Program-made: the position numbers and the translations under genes | Notes under the pieces: generated by a model | Database searches by the model: none | Told to the model about the DNA's origin: nothing | What the model saw: only the letters and a program-made list of their open reading frames with translations | Part shown: positions 24,691 to 33,774 of the stretch, one piece after another | Position numbering within the stretch: position 1 is the stretch's first letter | Layout: the number at the start of each line of letters is the position of its first letter | From: Eubacteriales bacterium | GTDB lineage: Bacteria > Bacillota > Clostridia > Lachnospirales > Lachnospiraceae | Reading direction: 5' to 3' | DNA: 53,825 nt | NCBI GenBank assembly: GCA_030537135.1 | Contig: JAUNOP010000013.1 | Span: 1 to 53,825 of the forward strand

Positions 24691-25860
24691 ATGTGGAAAA
24701 AGCTTAGAATCCTCCTTCTGACATTGCCTATAATGGGACTTTTGGGGTGCGGCAGTACTGCGCCGCAGAGTCTGGCAGAGGAGGAAGAAAATCAAAGAGA
24801 AAAACTTGTAATATGGTCTTATTATGAAACACAGGCACAGAGAGAGGGGTTGGACGAGCTGATTCAAAAATTTAATCAGTCTCAGAATCAATATTATGCA
24901 GCATGGGAATATGTTCCTATGACAGGCTTTGTAAAGGGGCTGTGTTCTGCTTATACAGAAAATAAGCTTCCAGATATGGCAATTTTGGACAATCCGGATA
25001 CGCCGTCTCTGATTCAGCTTGGAATGTTTGAAAATATTACAGAACAGGTAAAAGAGTGGAACCTGGAAGAGGAATGCTATGAATGTATTCTTGATACTGT
25101 AAGATATGAAGATAATTATTATGGTTTGCCGCTTAATTGTAATAGTACAGCGCTGTTTTATAATAAAGAAATGCTGGAACAAGCGGATGCAAAGCCTCCT
25201 TCTGACTGGCAGGAGCTGCATGAAACAGCAAAAAAGCTTACATCAGAACAAAGAAGCGGCTTCTTGATGTGCGGTATGGAAGGAGAACAGGGGGCTTTTC
25301 AGATTTTACCATGGATTTTGTCAGCGGGCGGAACAGTGGAAAATATAGAAGGCGCGGCATGGATGGAGACGTTTCAGTTTTTTGCAGAACTCCTGGAAGA
25401 CAGAAGTATGTCTGAAAACTGCATTAATCTGACACAGACAGACGTGGCAAGAGAGTTTATACAGGGAAAAACCGCGATGATGCAGAACGGTCCCTGGGTA
25501 TTGCCTATGCTGGAAGAGGCTGGAATAGATTATGGAATTGTCCCCCTTCCTAAGAAGAATTTTTCAGCAGCAGTTCTGGGAGGAGAGAATGTTACAATTA
25601 TCAAAGGAAAAAATGTAGAGGGTTCTCTGAAATTTCTGGATTTTTGTATGGAGGGACAGGTACTTCTGCAGTTCTGTAAATCTGCAAGTATTCTTCCGGC
25701 CAGAAAAAGCGAAGCAAAGGAAATGGCAGCAGAAAATGAAAAAATAAAGGTTTTTGAGGAGCAGATGGAGGATACAGTTTCCAGAACCTCTTTTCCAAAA
25801 TGGGAGGCTACGGCGCAGAAGCTTACAGATGCAATGTATCAGTTAATAGAAATAAAATAA
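24691..25860 (+). CDS. Sugar-binding lipoprotein in the two-component operon
   Basis: 389 residues. Signal peptide with lipobox LLGC (Cys20), so it is lipid-anchored outside the cell. Family 1 (MalE/UgpB-like) solute-binding fold: KLVIWSYYETQAQREGLDEL at the start, LPLNCNSTALFYNKEML in the first lobe, MMQNGPWVLP and GGENVTIIKG in the second. It is clearly paralogous to the next gene (VIWxYxETxAQ, CTALFYNK, QNGPWxxP and LGGEN are shared). GGAG lies seven bases before the ATG, and it is tied to the kinase/regulator pair rather than to the permeases. It may hand ligand to the sensor kinase; this is inference. Confidence 0.9.
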   Translation: MWKKLRILLLTLPIMGLLGCGSTAPQSLAEEEENQREKLVIWSYYETQAQREGLDELIQKFNQSQNQYYAAWEYVPMTGFVKGLCSAYTENKLPDMAILDNPDTPSLIQLGMFENITEQVKEWNLEEECYECILDTVRYEDNYYGLPLNCNSTALFYNKEMLEQADAKPPSDWQELHETAKKLTSEQRSGFLMCGMEGEQGAFQILPWILSAGGTVENIEGAAWMETFQFFAELLEDRSMSENCINLTQTDVAREFIQGKTAMMQNGPWVLPMLEEAGIDYGIVPLPKKNFSAAVLGGENVTIIKGKNVEGSLKFLDFCMEGQVLLQFCKSASILPARKSEAKEMAAENEKIKVFEEQMEDTVSRTSFPKWEATAQKLTDAMYQLIEIK

Positions 25861-25884
25861 TCCACCTTTCTTAAATTATTAGAA

Positions 25885-25913
25885 TTAACGAAAAAAGATA
25901 TCTCTCTTATAAT
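25885..25913 (+). promoter_or_regulatory. Promoter of the binding protein-permease operon
   Basis: TATAAT (25908-25913) with TTAACG (25885-25890) 17 bp upstream, 51 bases before the second binding-protein ATG. It separates the ABC genes from the sensor operon as their own unit, probably activated by the YesN-type regulator. Confidence 0.6.
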
Positions 25914-25963
25914 GGGTTCAACAGCAGAGGAGCTGAAAGAAATCATTATAAGGGAGGTTTTTT

Positions 25964-27187
25964 ATGAAGATGAAAAAGGTTTTAGCAGCTGTATTATTTA
26001 TGGCGTGCATGAGTACCTCACTAGAGGCGGCAGTGACTGTATCTGCAGCAGACAAAAAGGAGGTTGTCATTTGGGATTATTTTGAAACAGATGCACAGAA
26101 GCAAATGATGCAGTCTCTGGTTGACGGCTTTAATGAATCTCAGGAAGAATACGAAGCATCTCATGTATATGTTCCGTTTGCTGACTATGAAAAACAGCTG
26201 ACATTGGGAATTGCTTCCGGAGAGCTTCCGGATCTGGTTATCCTGGATGGATGCGGTATGGCTTCGTTTATTCAGCTGGGACTGTTTGGAGACATTTCAG
26301 ACGCAGATATTGACTGGGATCAGTACATGCAGGGACCTCTGGAATCTACAATGCTGAATGGAAAGCATTATGGAATTCCATTTGCTACAAACTGTACGGC
26401 TCTGTTCTACAACAAGGATATGTTTGATGAAGCAGGAATTGACTATCCTGATGAGAATACTACATGGGATGAGTTCCACGAAATGGCAAAAGCCCTGACA
26501 AAGGATGGAGTATCAGGATTCGGAAATGCTGCGACAAACACAGATGAGGGTACTTTCCAGTGTCTGCAGTGGATTTATACTGCAGGAGGCTCTTACACAG
26601 ATATTGAAGCCGGAGTAGATGCATACACACTGATGCAGGAGATGATAGAGGACGGCTCCTGGACAAAAGAATGTGTGAACTGGACCCAATCAGATGTAAA
26701 TAATAATTTTATGGCAGGAAACCTGGCTATGCAGCAAAACGGACCATGGCAGATTCCTGGAATTGAAGCAAATGCGCCTGACTTAAATTATGGAGTTACG
26801 GTTCTTCCTAAGAAGGACGCTGATTCTGAACAGGCTACTTCTATCCTTGGAGGTGAGAACATGGGTGTAGTGAACAAGGATGATACATCCGGTGCAGAAG
26901 CATTTTTGAAATATTATGATCAGACAGAAGTAATGGTGGATGCAATGAAGCAGTATGGCTCCTATCCTCCAAAAACAGAGGCAGCAAAGGATACTTATTG
27001 GACAGACGATCCGATTCAGAAAGCTTTCCTGACTCAGATTGAGACTTCTATTCCAAGAGGTCCCAGTGCTTCCTGGCCATCTTATTCAAGCGCAATTCAG
27101 ACTGGTTTTCAGGAGGTCATGACCTCAGCTAAGACTCCAGAACAGGCAGCGGCAGATACGCAGGCAGCTGTAGACGCCGTAAAATAG
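25964..27187 (+). CDS. Extracellular sugar-binding protein of the first ABC transporter
   Basis: 407 residues, family 1 solute-binding protein. The N-terminus MKMKKVLAAVLFMACMSTSLEAAVTVSAADKK contains only a poor lipobox (FMAC), so it may be a lipoprotein at Cys15 or be cleaved after SAA. Shared motifs with the upstream paralogue: EVVIWDYFETDAQ, NCTALFYNKDMFDEAG, MQQNGPWQIPG and ILGGENMG. GGGAGG precedes the ATG at 7 bases. It heads the transporter operon; an attenuator-like hairpin follows, which would let it be made in excess over the permeases. Confidence 0.9.
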   Translation: MKMKKVLAAVLFMACMSTSLEAAVTVSAADKKEVVIWDYFETDAQKQMMQSLVDGFNESQEEYEASHVYVPFADYEKQLTLGIASGELPDLVILDGCGMASFIQLGLFGDISDADIDWDQYMQGPLESTMLNGKHYGIPFATNCTALFYNKDMFDEAGIDYPDENTTWDEFHEMAKALTKDGVSGFGNAATNTDEGTFQCLQWIYTAGGSYTDIEAGVDAYTLMQEMIEDGSWTKECVNWTQSDVNNNFMAGNLAMQQNGPWQIPGIEANAPDLNYGVTVLPKKDADSEQATSILGGENMGVVNKDDTSGAEAFLKYYDQTEVMVDAMKQYGSYPPKTEAAKDTYWTDDPIQKAFLTQIETSIPRGPSASWPSYSSAIQTGFQEVMTSAKTPEQAAADTQAAVDAVK

Positions 27188-27199
27188 AACAAATGAGGA

Positions 27200-27240
27200 A
27201 GACGCCTCGCCCCATGTTCTGAGGCAGAGGCGTCTTTCTT
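27200..27240 (+). terminator. Intra-operon attenuator hairpin
   Basis: AGACGCCTC (27200-27208) and GAGGCGTCT (27227-27235) make a 9-bp stem followed by TTCTT. It lies between the binding-protein and first permease genes and probably ends most transcripts there. Confidence 0.75.
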
Positions 27241-27284
27241 CTACATAACGGTATATATTGTTTGTAATCATAAGGAGCAGAAAA

Positions 27285-28196
27285 ATGAAAAAGCAGAGAA
27301 AATTAAATAGCGGGGCAAAAATGGGATTTTTGTTCGCTCTTCCAGCAGCAATTTATATGATGGTTTTTATAGGCTATCCTATGATTCAGAACCTGATTTT
27401 AAGCTTTAAAAATGTAGACGTTTATTCCTTTGCACAGCCGGAAAATCAGATGTTTGTAGGATTGCAGAATTATATTGAGCTATTTACAAGCGGTAATTCT
27501 ATTTTGACAAAATCTATTGTCAATACGCTGATTTTTACAGTAGGCTCTATTTTCTTTCAGTTTATTATTGGGTTTGCACTGGCATTGTTATTTAATAAAA
27601 GATTTCCAGGATGTTCTTTTTTCAGAGGCATGACGATGATCTCCTGGCTGCTGCCAGTGACAGTTGCAGGACTTCTTTTTAAGTTTATGTTCGCAAGCTC
27701 AGGCGGTATTATTAATCAGTTTCTCACATCCTTACACATCATAGATCAGCCAATGGAATGGCTGTTGCACCCAAAGTCTGCAATGGTAGCCATTGTTGTG
27801 GCAAATATCTGGATAGGAATTCCTTTTAACATGATGCTTCTGATTACAGGACTTACCACAATTCCGGAAGAGGTTTATGAAAGCTGCAGTCTGGACGGGG
27901 CAAGTAAAATCCAGACATTGGTCATGGTAACCATTCCTATGATTAAACCAGCTATTATGTCTGTCCTTACATTAGGATTTGTATATACATTTAAGGTGTT
28001 TGACCTGGTATGGGTTATGACAAAGGGCGGTCCTATCAATTCCACAGAGCTGGTTTCCACCTATGCTTACAGGCTTTCCTTTGAGGAATTCCAATTCAGT
28101 AAGGGCGCAGCAGCGGCAAACATTTTATTCTTGATTTTGCTGTTTGTTGGTATTTTTTACATTAAATTAATTAATGAAGAGGAGGAAATAATGTGA
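27285..28196 (+). CDS. ABC sugar transporter permease (MalF/UgpA type)
   Basis: 303 residues from MKKQRKLNSGAKMGF; AAGGAG lies 8 bases upstream, while a longer start at 27258 has no ribosome site. Six membrane helices. The cytoplasmic EAA loop that docks the ATPase is EEVYESCSLDGASKIQTLVMVTIPMIKP (~205-232). It pairs with the following permease. No ATPase gene is present in the window, as is usual for carbohydrate transporters served by a shared MsmK-type ATPase. Confidence 0.92.
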   Translation: MKKQRKLNSGAKMGFLFALPAAIYMMVFIGYPMIQNLILSFKNVDVYSFAQPENQMFVGLQNYIELFTSGNSILTKSIVNTLIFTVGSIFFQFIIGFALALLFNKRFPGCSFFRGMTMISWLLPVTVAGLLFKFMFASSGGIINQFLTSLHIIDQPMEWLLHPKSAMVAIVVANIWIGIPFNMMLLITGLTTIPEEVYESCSLDGASKIQTLVMVTIPMIKPAIMSVLTLGFVYTFKVFDLVWVMTKGGPINSTELVSTYAYRLSFEEFQFSKGAAAANILFLILLFVGIFYIKLINEEEEIM

Positions 28197-29032
28197 TGGG
28201 GAAAAAACAGAAAAAGAGTCAGATGATTTCTTTATTGTGCGGCTTTATCATATTTGTTATTTTTATTTTTCCTTTATACTGGATGGTGGTTACTGCCTTG
28301 AAAACGCAGGTGGAAATTTTTGAAATACCTACGCCGCTGTGGCCAAGAGATTTATCTTTTGACGCCTTTAAGGCACAGCTTTCTGCTTCCAGTGACACTC
28401 TCCGAGGCTTCAAAAACAGTGCCATTATTGCTGTTGGAGCTACGATTATTTCTACATTGCTGGCAATACCGGCCTCATATGGACTGGCAAGATTCCGTTT
28501 TAAGGCCAAAAAAGCGTTTATCCTTTTTTTCCTGATTACACAGATGCTTCCTTCCACCCTGGTATTGACTTCCTTGTATATCATGTTTTCAAAAATCGGA
28601 CTCTTAAATACCTACTGGGCGCCTATATTGGCGGATGCTACGCTAGGAATTCCATTCAGCATCATTATTCTAAGAACATATTTTCTGTCTATTCCAAAGG
28701 AATTGGATGAAGCTGCCAATATTGACGGATGCGGACACTGGAAATCGTTCTTTTTGATTATGCTTCCAATTGCAAAGCCTGGTGTGGTTGTTGCAGCGGT
28801 ATTTTCTTTTGTATATGCATGGGGCGATTTGATCTATGGTATTACATTTATCACCAATCCAAATATGAGACCTATCACTTCCAGCATCTATAATTATGTG
28901 CAGCAGTATCAAACTCTGTGGAATTCTACTATGGCTTTTGGTATTATTGCTATTTCACCAGTAATTTTGATTTTTATTTTTATGCAGAAATACATTGTGA
29001 GCGGATTGACCAATGGAGCGGTAAAAGCATAA
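28196..29032 (+). CDS. ABC sugar transporter permease (MalG/UgpE type)
   Basis: 278 residues; ATG 28196 overlaps the previous stop as TGATG, with GAGGAGG 9-10 bases upstream. A GTG three bases earlier would also work. Six helices. The EAA loop is PKELDEAANIDGCGHWKSFFLIMLPIAKPG (~178-207). Second half of the heterodimeric channel with the preceding permease. Confidence 0.92.
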   Translation: MGKKQKKSQMISLLCGFIIFVIFIFPLYWMVVTALKTQVEIFEIPTPLWPRDLSFDAFKAQLSASSDTLRGFKNSAIIAVGATIISTLLAIPASYGLARFRFKAKKAFILFFLITQMLPSTLVLTSLYIMFSKIGLLNTYWAPILADATLGIPFSIIILRTYFLSIPKELDEAANIDGCGHWKSFFLIMLPIAKPGVVVAAVFSFVYAWGDLIYGITFITNPNMRPITSSIYNYVQQYQTLWNSTMAFGIIAISPVILIFIFMQKYIVSGLTNGAVKA

Positions 29033-29077
29033 ACAAAAGAAAAAGCAAAATTTTGAAAGTAAACTTCCAAATCTATC

Positions 29078-29104
29078 ATGATGGCGCGCTTTGCGCGCCA
29101 TCAT
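29078..29104. terminator. Perfect GC-rich hairpin at the operon end
   Basis: ATGATGGCGCGC (29078-29089) and GCGCGCCATCAT (29093-29104) form a perfect 12-bp stem with a TTT loop. No T-tract follows on either strand, so it may protect the mRNA 3' end or act as a convergent block facing kptA rather than as a classic terminator. Confidence 0.5.
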
Positions 29105-29141
29105 AGGAGAAAATAAGAGTGAATGCGACAGATTCTGTTTT

Positions 29142-29798
29142 TCACTGAAAGGTCATTAATGTAAGATATTTTTGAGCAATATAGTCTACCAGCCACACGT
29201 CATTGTCAGCCAGATAGAAGGTGATACCGTCTTTTACCATCTGGGCTGTGTCTACCTCAAGAATCATTGGACATGCGTCCTTGGAAAGATGCCTCTTTGC
29301 AACACTTATAGCTGTGGGTACATCCTTTGACAGATGTACCTTTTGTCTGCTCATGGGAAGAAGCCCTTTTGACATAATAGAAGCCAGGAAGGTGCTGGAG
29401 GTTCCGTGATATAGAAGATCCGGGGGAGTCATTTCACGATAATCCATTTCCAGCCATGGAATAGAATGCCCCTGTCTGCAGCGAATCATCAGATTGGAAT
29501 TGCTTCCTTTTAGTCCGTATCGCTGCTTGCTGTCTGTGCGAACAAGCTCCATGAGTACAGGCAGGCTCAGATAGAACCTCTGATTTGTGTTGTGGGCATT
29601 GAATTTGCTGATAAGCTCGGCGACATTTACCCATGCCTGCTTATCCATAGAGACGCCGATCCGATCGGGGTTGTGCCGAAGAACATAACAGAGGGCGGAG
29701 CCAAGCTTTCTTCCGCTCTTTTTCAGCATATCTAAGTCTTCTGGAGTAAGGTGCTTTAAGGCGCCGGTCTGTTCGATAATTTCTGTGTTGTCTATCAT
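29142..29798 (-). CDS. kptA: RNA 2'-phosphotransferase (Tpt1/KptA family)
   Basis: 218 residues. KptA signatures in order: LGSALCYVLRHNPDRIGVSMDKQAWVNVAELI (~32-63), IRCRQGHSI (~107-115), LYHGTSSTFLASIMSKGLLPMSRQKVHLSKD (~130-160) and SVAKRHLSKDACPMILEVD. These hold the catalytic Arg-His-Arg-Arg set of the family, which moves an RNA 2'-phosphate to NAD+. In fungi it ends tRNA splicing; bacteria lack that pathway, so the bacterial substrate is unclear and could be an end-modified RNA. Single gene on the minus strand, GAAAGGAGCG before the ATG, no functional neighbours. Confidence 0.93.
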   Translation of the reverse strand: MIDNTEIIEQTGALKHLTPEDLDMLKKSGRKLGSALCYVLRHNPDRIGVSMDKQAWVNVAELISKFNAHNTNQRFYLSLPVLMELVRTDSKQRYGLKGSNSNLMIRCRQGHSIPWLEMDYREMTPPDLLYHGTSSTFLASIMSKGLLPMSRQKVHLSKDVPTAISVAKRHLSKDACPMILEVDTAQMVKDGITFYLADNDVWLVDYIAQKYLTLMTFQ

Positions 29799-29923
29799 TG
29801 AAAACGCTCCTTTCTAATGTATAAAATGATAAGAGGAAGCTTTGAATTTATCATATTTTAGCCAGAAAACCCATGACCTTTAGTCGCTTAAGCAAGAAAG
29901 CTTGCACAAAATGGCAAAATTTT

Positions 29924-29997
29924 AACGTATCAAACACGTTTCCCACTTCAATTTCGCAGAGAAATAAGCGGTGAGTGAGGGGCTTGTTTGTCCAGGT
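29924..29997. repeat. Dispersed hairpin repeat
   Basis: AACGTATCAAACACG leads into TTTCGCAGAGAAATAAGCGG (29949-29968) and GTGAGTGAGGGGC, matching the units at 14126 and 16030. It runs into an inverted piece (TTTGTCCAGGTTAGG) of the second repeat family seen at 30828 and 33511. The 427-bp gap 29799-30225 shows nothing else recognisable. Confidence 0.6.
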
Positions 29998-30225
29998 TAG
30001 GTAATGGGCGTTTCACGAATGTCTTGTATTTTTTTAGGATTTTCAATATAATGATGATGGTAAGGACAAAAGGTCAGGAATCCGATGCAGGCTTGTCTGC
30101 AATAGGGTTTTTGATCTTGGGACTCTACTCTAATATCATCATAATATATTTATAAGTAAGATTCAAGGGATTGTTTGCGGTTACTACTCGCAAAATACAG
30201 AAAGAAACGAGAAGGATGATTGATT

Positions 30226-30771
30226 ATGAACGAGAAAGAAATGCAGGAGATGGCTCTGGAGGAGGGCTTTGCCAGAGCCTGCTGGATAGATGTGGATAAC
30301 CTGGTCTTTGACCATGATTTAAGGCAGTATTGTGTGGAAAACACCTGTGGAAATTATGGAAGGAATTATGCGTGTCCGCCGGACTGCGGAACTCCAGAGC
30401 ATATGGAGACAAGGGCGCGCCATTACAGGAGAGCCCTTGTCCTACAGACTGTACAGAAAGTGGACAGTGTTATGAATACGGAACAGACAAAAACTGCCAG
30501 ACAGTTTCACAACATGATTACCAGGGAGCTTGTGACAGCATATGAAAGCCAGGGAATCCAGGGACTCTGCGTGATGGCCGGCCCTTGCTCCTATTGCAGC
30601 AGGTGCGCAAGAATACAGGGAGAGGCATGCAGGTTCCCTGAAAAGGCAGCGTCCTGTCTGTCTGCCTACTGCATTGATGCAGGAGCCATGGCAGAGACAT
30701 GTGAGATGCCGTACTGGTGCGGAAATGAGGAGGTGCCTTTTTTTAGTATCTTTCTTACGGGAAAGCGGTAG
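30226..30771 (+). CDS. DUF2284 cysteine-rich metal-binding protein
   Basis: 181 residues from ATG 30226 (GAGAAGGA upstream). Many conserved Cys: CVENTCGNYGRNYACPPDCG (~35-54), CVMAGPCSYCSRCARIQGEAC (~116-136) and YCIDAGAMAETCEMPYWCG. This is the DUF2284 pattern of predicted metal-binding (probably Fe-S) proteins, sometimes next to electron transfer genes. No biochemical role is established to my knowledge. Stands alone between repeats, ahead of a MATE gene. Confidence 0.85.
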   Translation: MNEKEMQEMALEEGFARACWIDVDNLVFDHDLRQYCVENTCGNYGRNYACPPDCGTPEHMETRARHYRRALVLQTVQKVDSVMNTEQTKTARQFHNMITRELVTAYESQGIQGLCVMAGPCSYCSRCARIQGEACRFPEKAASCLSAYCIDAGAMAETCEMPYWCGNEEVPFFSIFLTGKR

Positions 30772-30827
30772 AAGCTTTCTCTGACAAGGAATATGTCCCG
30801 TGATACGTGAACTAACTGTTCATCGCC

Positions 30828-30866
30828 TGACCTGGACAAGCCAGAACCAAAATTTTGTAAAAAGGA
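30828..30866 (+). repeat. Copy of the GGACAAGCC dispersed repeat
   Basis: CCTGACCTGGACAAGCCAGA and ACCAAAATTTTG match the tandem units at 33511-33635. Its end lies just before the MATE start codon at 30879, so it forms part of that gene's leader. Confidence 0.6.
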
Positions 30867-30878
30867 ACAAAGATACTT

Positions 30879-32255
30879 ATGGAAAGAAATTTGACAAAGG
30901 GACCGGTTTTGACGACAATGCTGCTGTTTGCGATTCCTATGATAGCGGGAAATCTCCTGCAGCAGGTGTATAATATTGCAGATACCATGATAGTGGGGAA
31001 ATTTCTCGGAGCAGATGCTCTGGCAGCTGTAGGCTCTGCCTACACGCTGATGACTTTTCTGACTTCTGTGATTATTGGACTTTGCATGGGAAGCGGCTCT
31101 GTATTTTCTACCCTTTTTGGAGCCGGGAGACATGAGGAAATGAAGGAGAGCATGTGGGTCTCCTTTTGCATGATTGCGATTGTGACGGCCGCGATTTATG
31201 CGGGAGTTTCCATGAACATTGATAAAATTCTGAGGCTCCTTCAGGTCCAAGGAAATGTAGCTGTTCTCATGAAGGAATATATTCAGGTGATTTTTGTTGG
31301 AATTGTGTTTGTGTTCTTGTATAATTATTTTGCCTTTCTTCTGAGAGCGGTCGGAAATTCTGTGATACCTCTTTACTTTCTTGCAGGAGCCTCTGTACTG
31401 AATATTGTATTGGATTTATATTTTGTTGTTGTTCTTAAAAGAGGAGCAAAGGGAGCGGCAGAAGCCACGGTCATTGCACAGGCCTTTGCAGGAGTGGGAC
31501 TGGCTGCATATGCGCTGCTCAAGGAGCCGCAGCTTCTTCCGGAAGCAAGACACAGAAGAATGCGTATTTCCAGTATAAAGCATATTGCTCAGTATTCTCT
31601 TCTCACCTGTGTGCAGCAGTCGGTAATGAATTTTGGAATTTTGATGATTCAGGGACTCGTGAACAGCTTTGGAACCGTGATTATGGCGGCCTTTGCAGCG
31701 GCTGTTAAGATTGATACGCTGGCGTACATGCCAGCGCAGGAGTTTGGTAATGCTTTTTCTTTATTTATTGCTCAGAACCATGGGGCAGGAGAAAAGGAGC
31801 GGGTACGGAAGGGAATATGGACAGCGGTCAGGGTTTCGATTGCATTCTGCTTGCTTGTCTCGCTCTGTGTATGTCTGGGAGCAAGACATCTGATGGAGAT
31901 TTTCATTGACAGAACCGAGACAGAGATTGTGAAAGCCGGTATGCACTATCTTCGCATTGAGGGCGCGTTTTACTGGGGAATCGGCTGCCTTTTCCTTTTG
32001 TATGGATTATACAGAGGGATAGAGAAGCCTGGAATTTCTCTGATACTTACCATTATCTCCCTTGGAACCAGAGTGGTTCTGGCATATGCACTTGCTCCAA
32101 ACCCTGCCTTTGGAATTTCTGCAGTCTGGTGGGCGATTCCTATAGGCTGGATATTGGCGGATATCGCAGGAGGTCTTTATTACAAAAAAAATGAATTGAC
32201 CTTCAGGCAGCACGAATCCCCTGCCTTTGGGCATGGGGAGCGTCAAGAAAAGTGA
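30879..32255 (+). CDS. MATE-family efflux transporter
   Basis: 458 residues, twelve membrane helices. N-terminus MERNLTKGPVLTTMLLFAIPMIAGNLLQQVYNIADTMIVGKFLGADALAAVG is the classic NorM/DinF-like start, and SVIPLYFLAGASVLNIVLDLYFV is the central family motif. AAAGGAAC precedes the ATG. It differs clearly from the MATE at 12739. Its 3' end overlaps the convergent AraC-type regulator by 13 bases, suggesting a regulator/pump pair of the sort common in Lachnospiraceae. Confidence 0.9.
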   Translation: MERNLTKGPVLTTMLLFAIPMIAGNLLQQVYNIADTMIVGKFLGADALAAVGSAYTLMTFLTSVIIGLCMGSGSVFSTLFGAGRHEEMKESMWVSFCMIAIVTAAIYAGVSMNIDKILRLLQVQGNVAVLMKEYIQVIFVGIVFVFLYNYFAFLLRAVGNSVIPLYFLAGASVLNIVLDLYFVVVLKRGAKGAAEATVIAQAFAGVGLAAYALLKEPQLLPEARHRRMRISSIKHIAQYSLLTCVQQSVMNFGILMIQGLVNSFGTVIMAAFAAAVKIDTLAYMPAQEFGNAFSLFIAQNHGAGEKERVRKGIWTAVRVSIAFCLLVSLCVCLGARHLMEIFIDRTETEIVKAGMHYLRIEGAFYWGIGCLFLLYGLYRGIEKPGISLILTIISLGTRVVLAYALAPNPAFGISAVWWAIPIGWILADIAGGLYYKKNELTFRQHESPAFGHGERQEK

Positions 32256-33466
32256 ACGCCATACATTTCCCTGTATTGTCGGAGCGTCATACCAGTCATT
32301 TTCTTAAACTGCCGTCCAAGGTGGCTTTGGGAGGAAAAGCCGAAATAGGTGGCAATCTCGCTATAGGTATAATTAGAGTAAATCAACATATTTTGTATGA
32401 GGTGGATTTTCTGCTGGAGAATATATTCTCCAATGGTAATCCCCTCTTCTTTTTTAAAAAGATCACACAGGTAGTTCTTATTCAGATACAATTCCTCTGC
32501 AATGGATGCCAGGGATATTTTTTCATGGAGATGAGAAAATATATAATTCTTGCATCGGCTGATTCTTAAATCCCCTCTTGTACCTGGATTATTTTTCTGA
32601 TTTTTCACCTCATTTACCAGCAATGTATATTGATATTCGGCCTGTCTTCCAAGAAGTATGGCTGTTTCAGGGGTAGTCGCCTCTTCAATTTTCTGAATAT
32701 AAATGTCGCTAAGCGAAAACGAGATTTCAGGGAGAAGACCTCCCTCAATGGCAGCGCGAGAGCTGAGTGTGATAAGCACAATCGCGTGATTTTTGGAGTG
32801 GCGCAGAGGATTTTTGGCTAGGGTACCAATTTTCCCCAGGTAATCCTCAGCCAGACTTTTTTTCACCTGCTCAAGGTCTCCATTTCGGACGCCTGACATT
32901 TCCCGAACCTCCCGGTCATAGGGATTATGCTTTTTTGTATGCTCATGGTTGTTAAACAGGATGTCTGAGAATTCCTTTTGTATGGTATAGTGAACATTTT
33001 TCTTTACACAATTAAAGAGAATTGTTTCCTCAGAGGTGATGCTCTCGTCAAAGAAAAGATTTCGCATCAGGAGAAGCTTGTCTATGAGCTCCTCAGTGCT
33101 GCAAACATAGAGAGAGGCTAACCATTCCTTTTCATAGGAAAAGGCAGGGAGACGGTATAGATATTCCGAGCAATGTTCAAGAAGAACAGGCCCTATGAGA
33201 AAAATGCTGCACTTTGCAGGAACGCATGCATAGACAACAGAATCCTCAGACGGGAAAATCATGGGGATTTTGCTATTGGAATGCCCCAGAAGGAAGGATA
33301 TGATAGTCTTGCCTGTGTCTTTGTATTCTGGAGAAGTCTCCTGCAGAATATCAGTCAAATCCCTTCGCTCGCAAACTGCCTCAAGAGGCTCTCCGCAAAG
33401 ACTGTATTGACGGACAAAGGTGTGAAGAGTTCTGGAAATATAACTCATAAGATAGCGAATATTCAT
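32243..33466 (-). CDS. AraC-family transcriptional regulator
   Basis: 407 residues starting MNIRYLMSYISRTLH; the start is fixed by AAGGAGG six bases upstream, while in-frame codons further up fall in repeat sequence. The N-terminal ~290 residues form an unassigned sensor region with PMIFPSEDSVVYACVPAKCSIFLIGPVLL, like other Lachnospiraceae regulators. The C-terminal ~100 carry two helix-turn-helices (ISLASIAEELYLNKNYLCDLFKKEEG and YSEIATYFGFSSQSHLGRQFKKMTGMTLRQYREM). Convergent with the MATE gene and divergent from the GH30 operon, so either could be its target. Confidence 0.88.
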   Translation of the reverse strand: MNIRYLMSYISRTLHTFVRQYSLCGEPLEAVCERRDLTDILQETSPEYKDTGKTIISFLLGHSNSKIPMIFPSEDSVVYACVPAKCSIFLIGPVLLEHCSEYLYRLPAFSYEKEWLASLYVCSTEELIDKLLLMRNLFFDESITSEETILFNCVKKNVHYTIQKEFSDILFNNHEHTKKHNPYDREVREMSGVRNGDLEQVKKSLAEDYLGKIGTLAKNPLRHSKNHAIVLITLSSRAAIEGGLLPEISFSLSDIYIQKIEEATTPETAILLGRQAEYQYTLLVNEVKNQKNNPGTRGDLRISRCKNYIFSHLHEKISLASIAEELYLNKNYLCDLFKKEEGITIGEYILQQKIHLIQNMLIYSNYTYSEIATYFGFSSQSHLGRQFKKMTGMTLRQYREMYGVHFS

Positions 33467-33510
33467 AAAAATCCTCCTTGTATGCTGTGGGATAGCTGTC
33501 CATGAATAGT

Positions 33511-33635
33511 ACCCTAACCCAGACAAGCCGGAACGAAAATCTTTCCATTTTGTGTAGAATTTCATTGATAAACGCCTAATCTGGACAAGCCGAAACCAAA
33601 ATCTTGCCATTTTGCGCAAGATTTCATTATTAAGG
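33511..33635. repeat. Tandem pair of ~62-bp repeats
   Basis: Two units, 33511-33574 and 33575-33635, share ACAAGCCG, AAAATCTT, CCATTTTG and ATTTCATT. The second can fold (AAATCTTGC opposite GCGCAAGATTT). Further copies occur at 30828 and, inverted and partial, at 29985. They lie in the AraC/GH30 intergenic region (33467-33774). Confidence 0.7.
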
Positions 33636-33774
33636 TTCAAAAGGAAGGGCTATAGACCAGTATAGCATATTTCCTGAGGATTATACTATAAAACTTAATA
33701 TTTTGATATATATGAGCTGCGTTATGGGGTAGAATAAGAAACAAATGGAGAAACTGTTCAAACAGGAGGAAAAA

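Noticed and set aside
25906-25952. CTTATAATG and CATTATAAG inverted repeat in front of the second binding-protein gene, looking like an mRNA hairpin over the ribosome site
   Set aside because: The left arm overlaps the -10 box at 25908-25913, so it would not be transcribed; a DNA dyad is possible but unsupported.
33511-33635. CRISPR array in the two tandem ~62-bp units
   Set aside because: Only two units, diverged along their full length with no unique spacers, and single copies lie elsewhere in the window.
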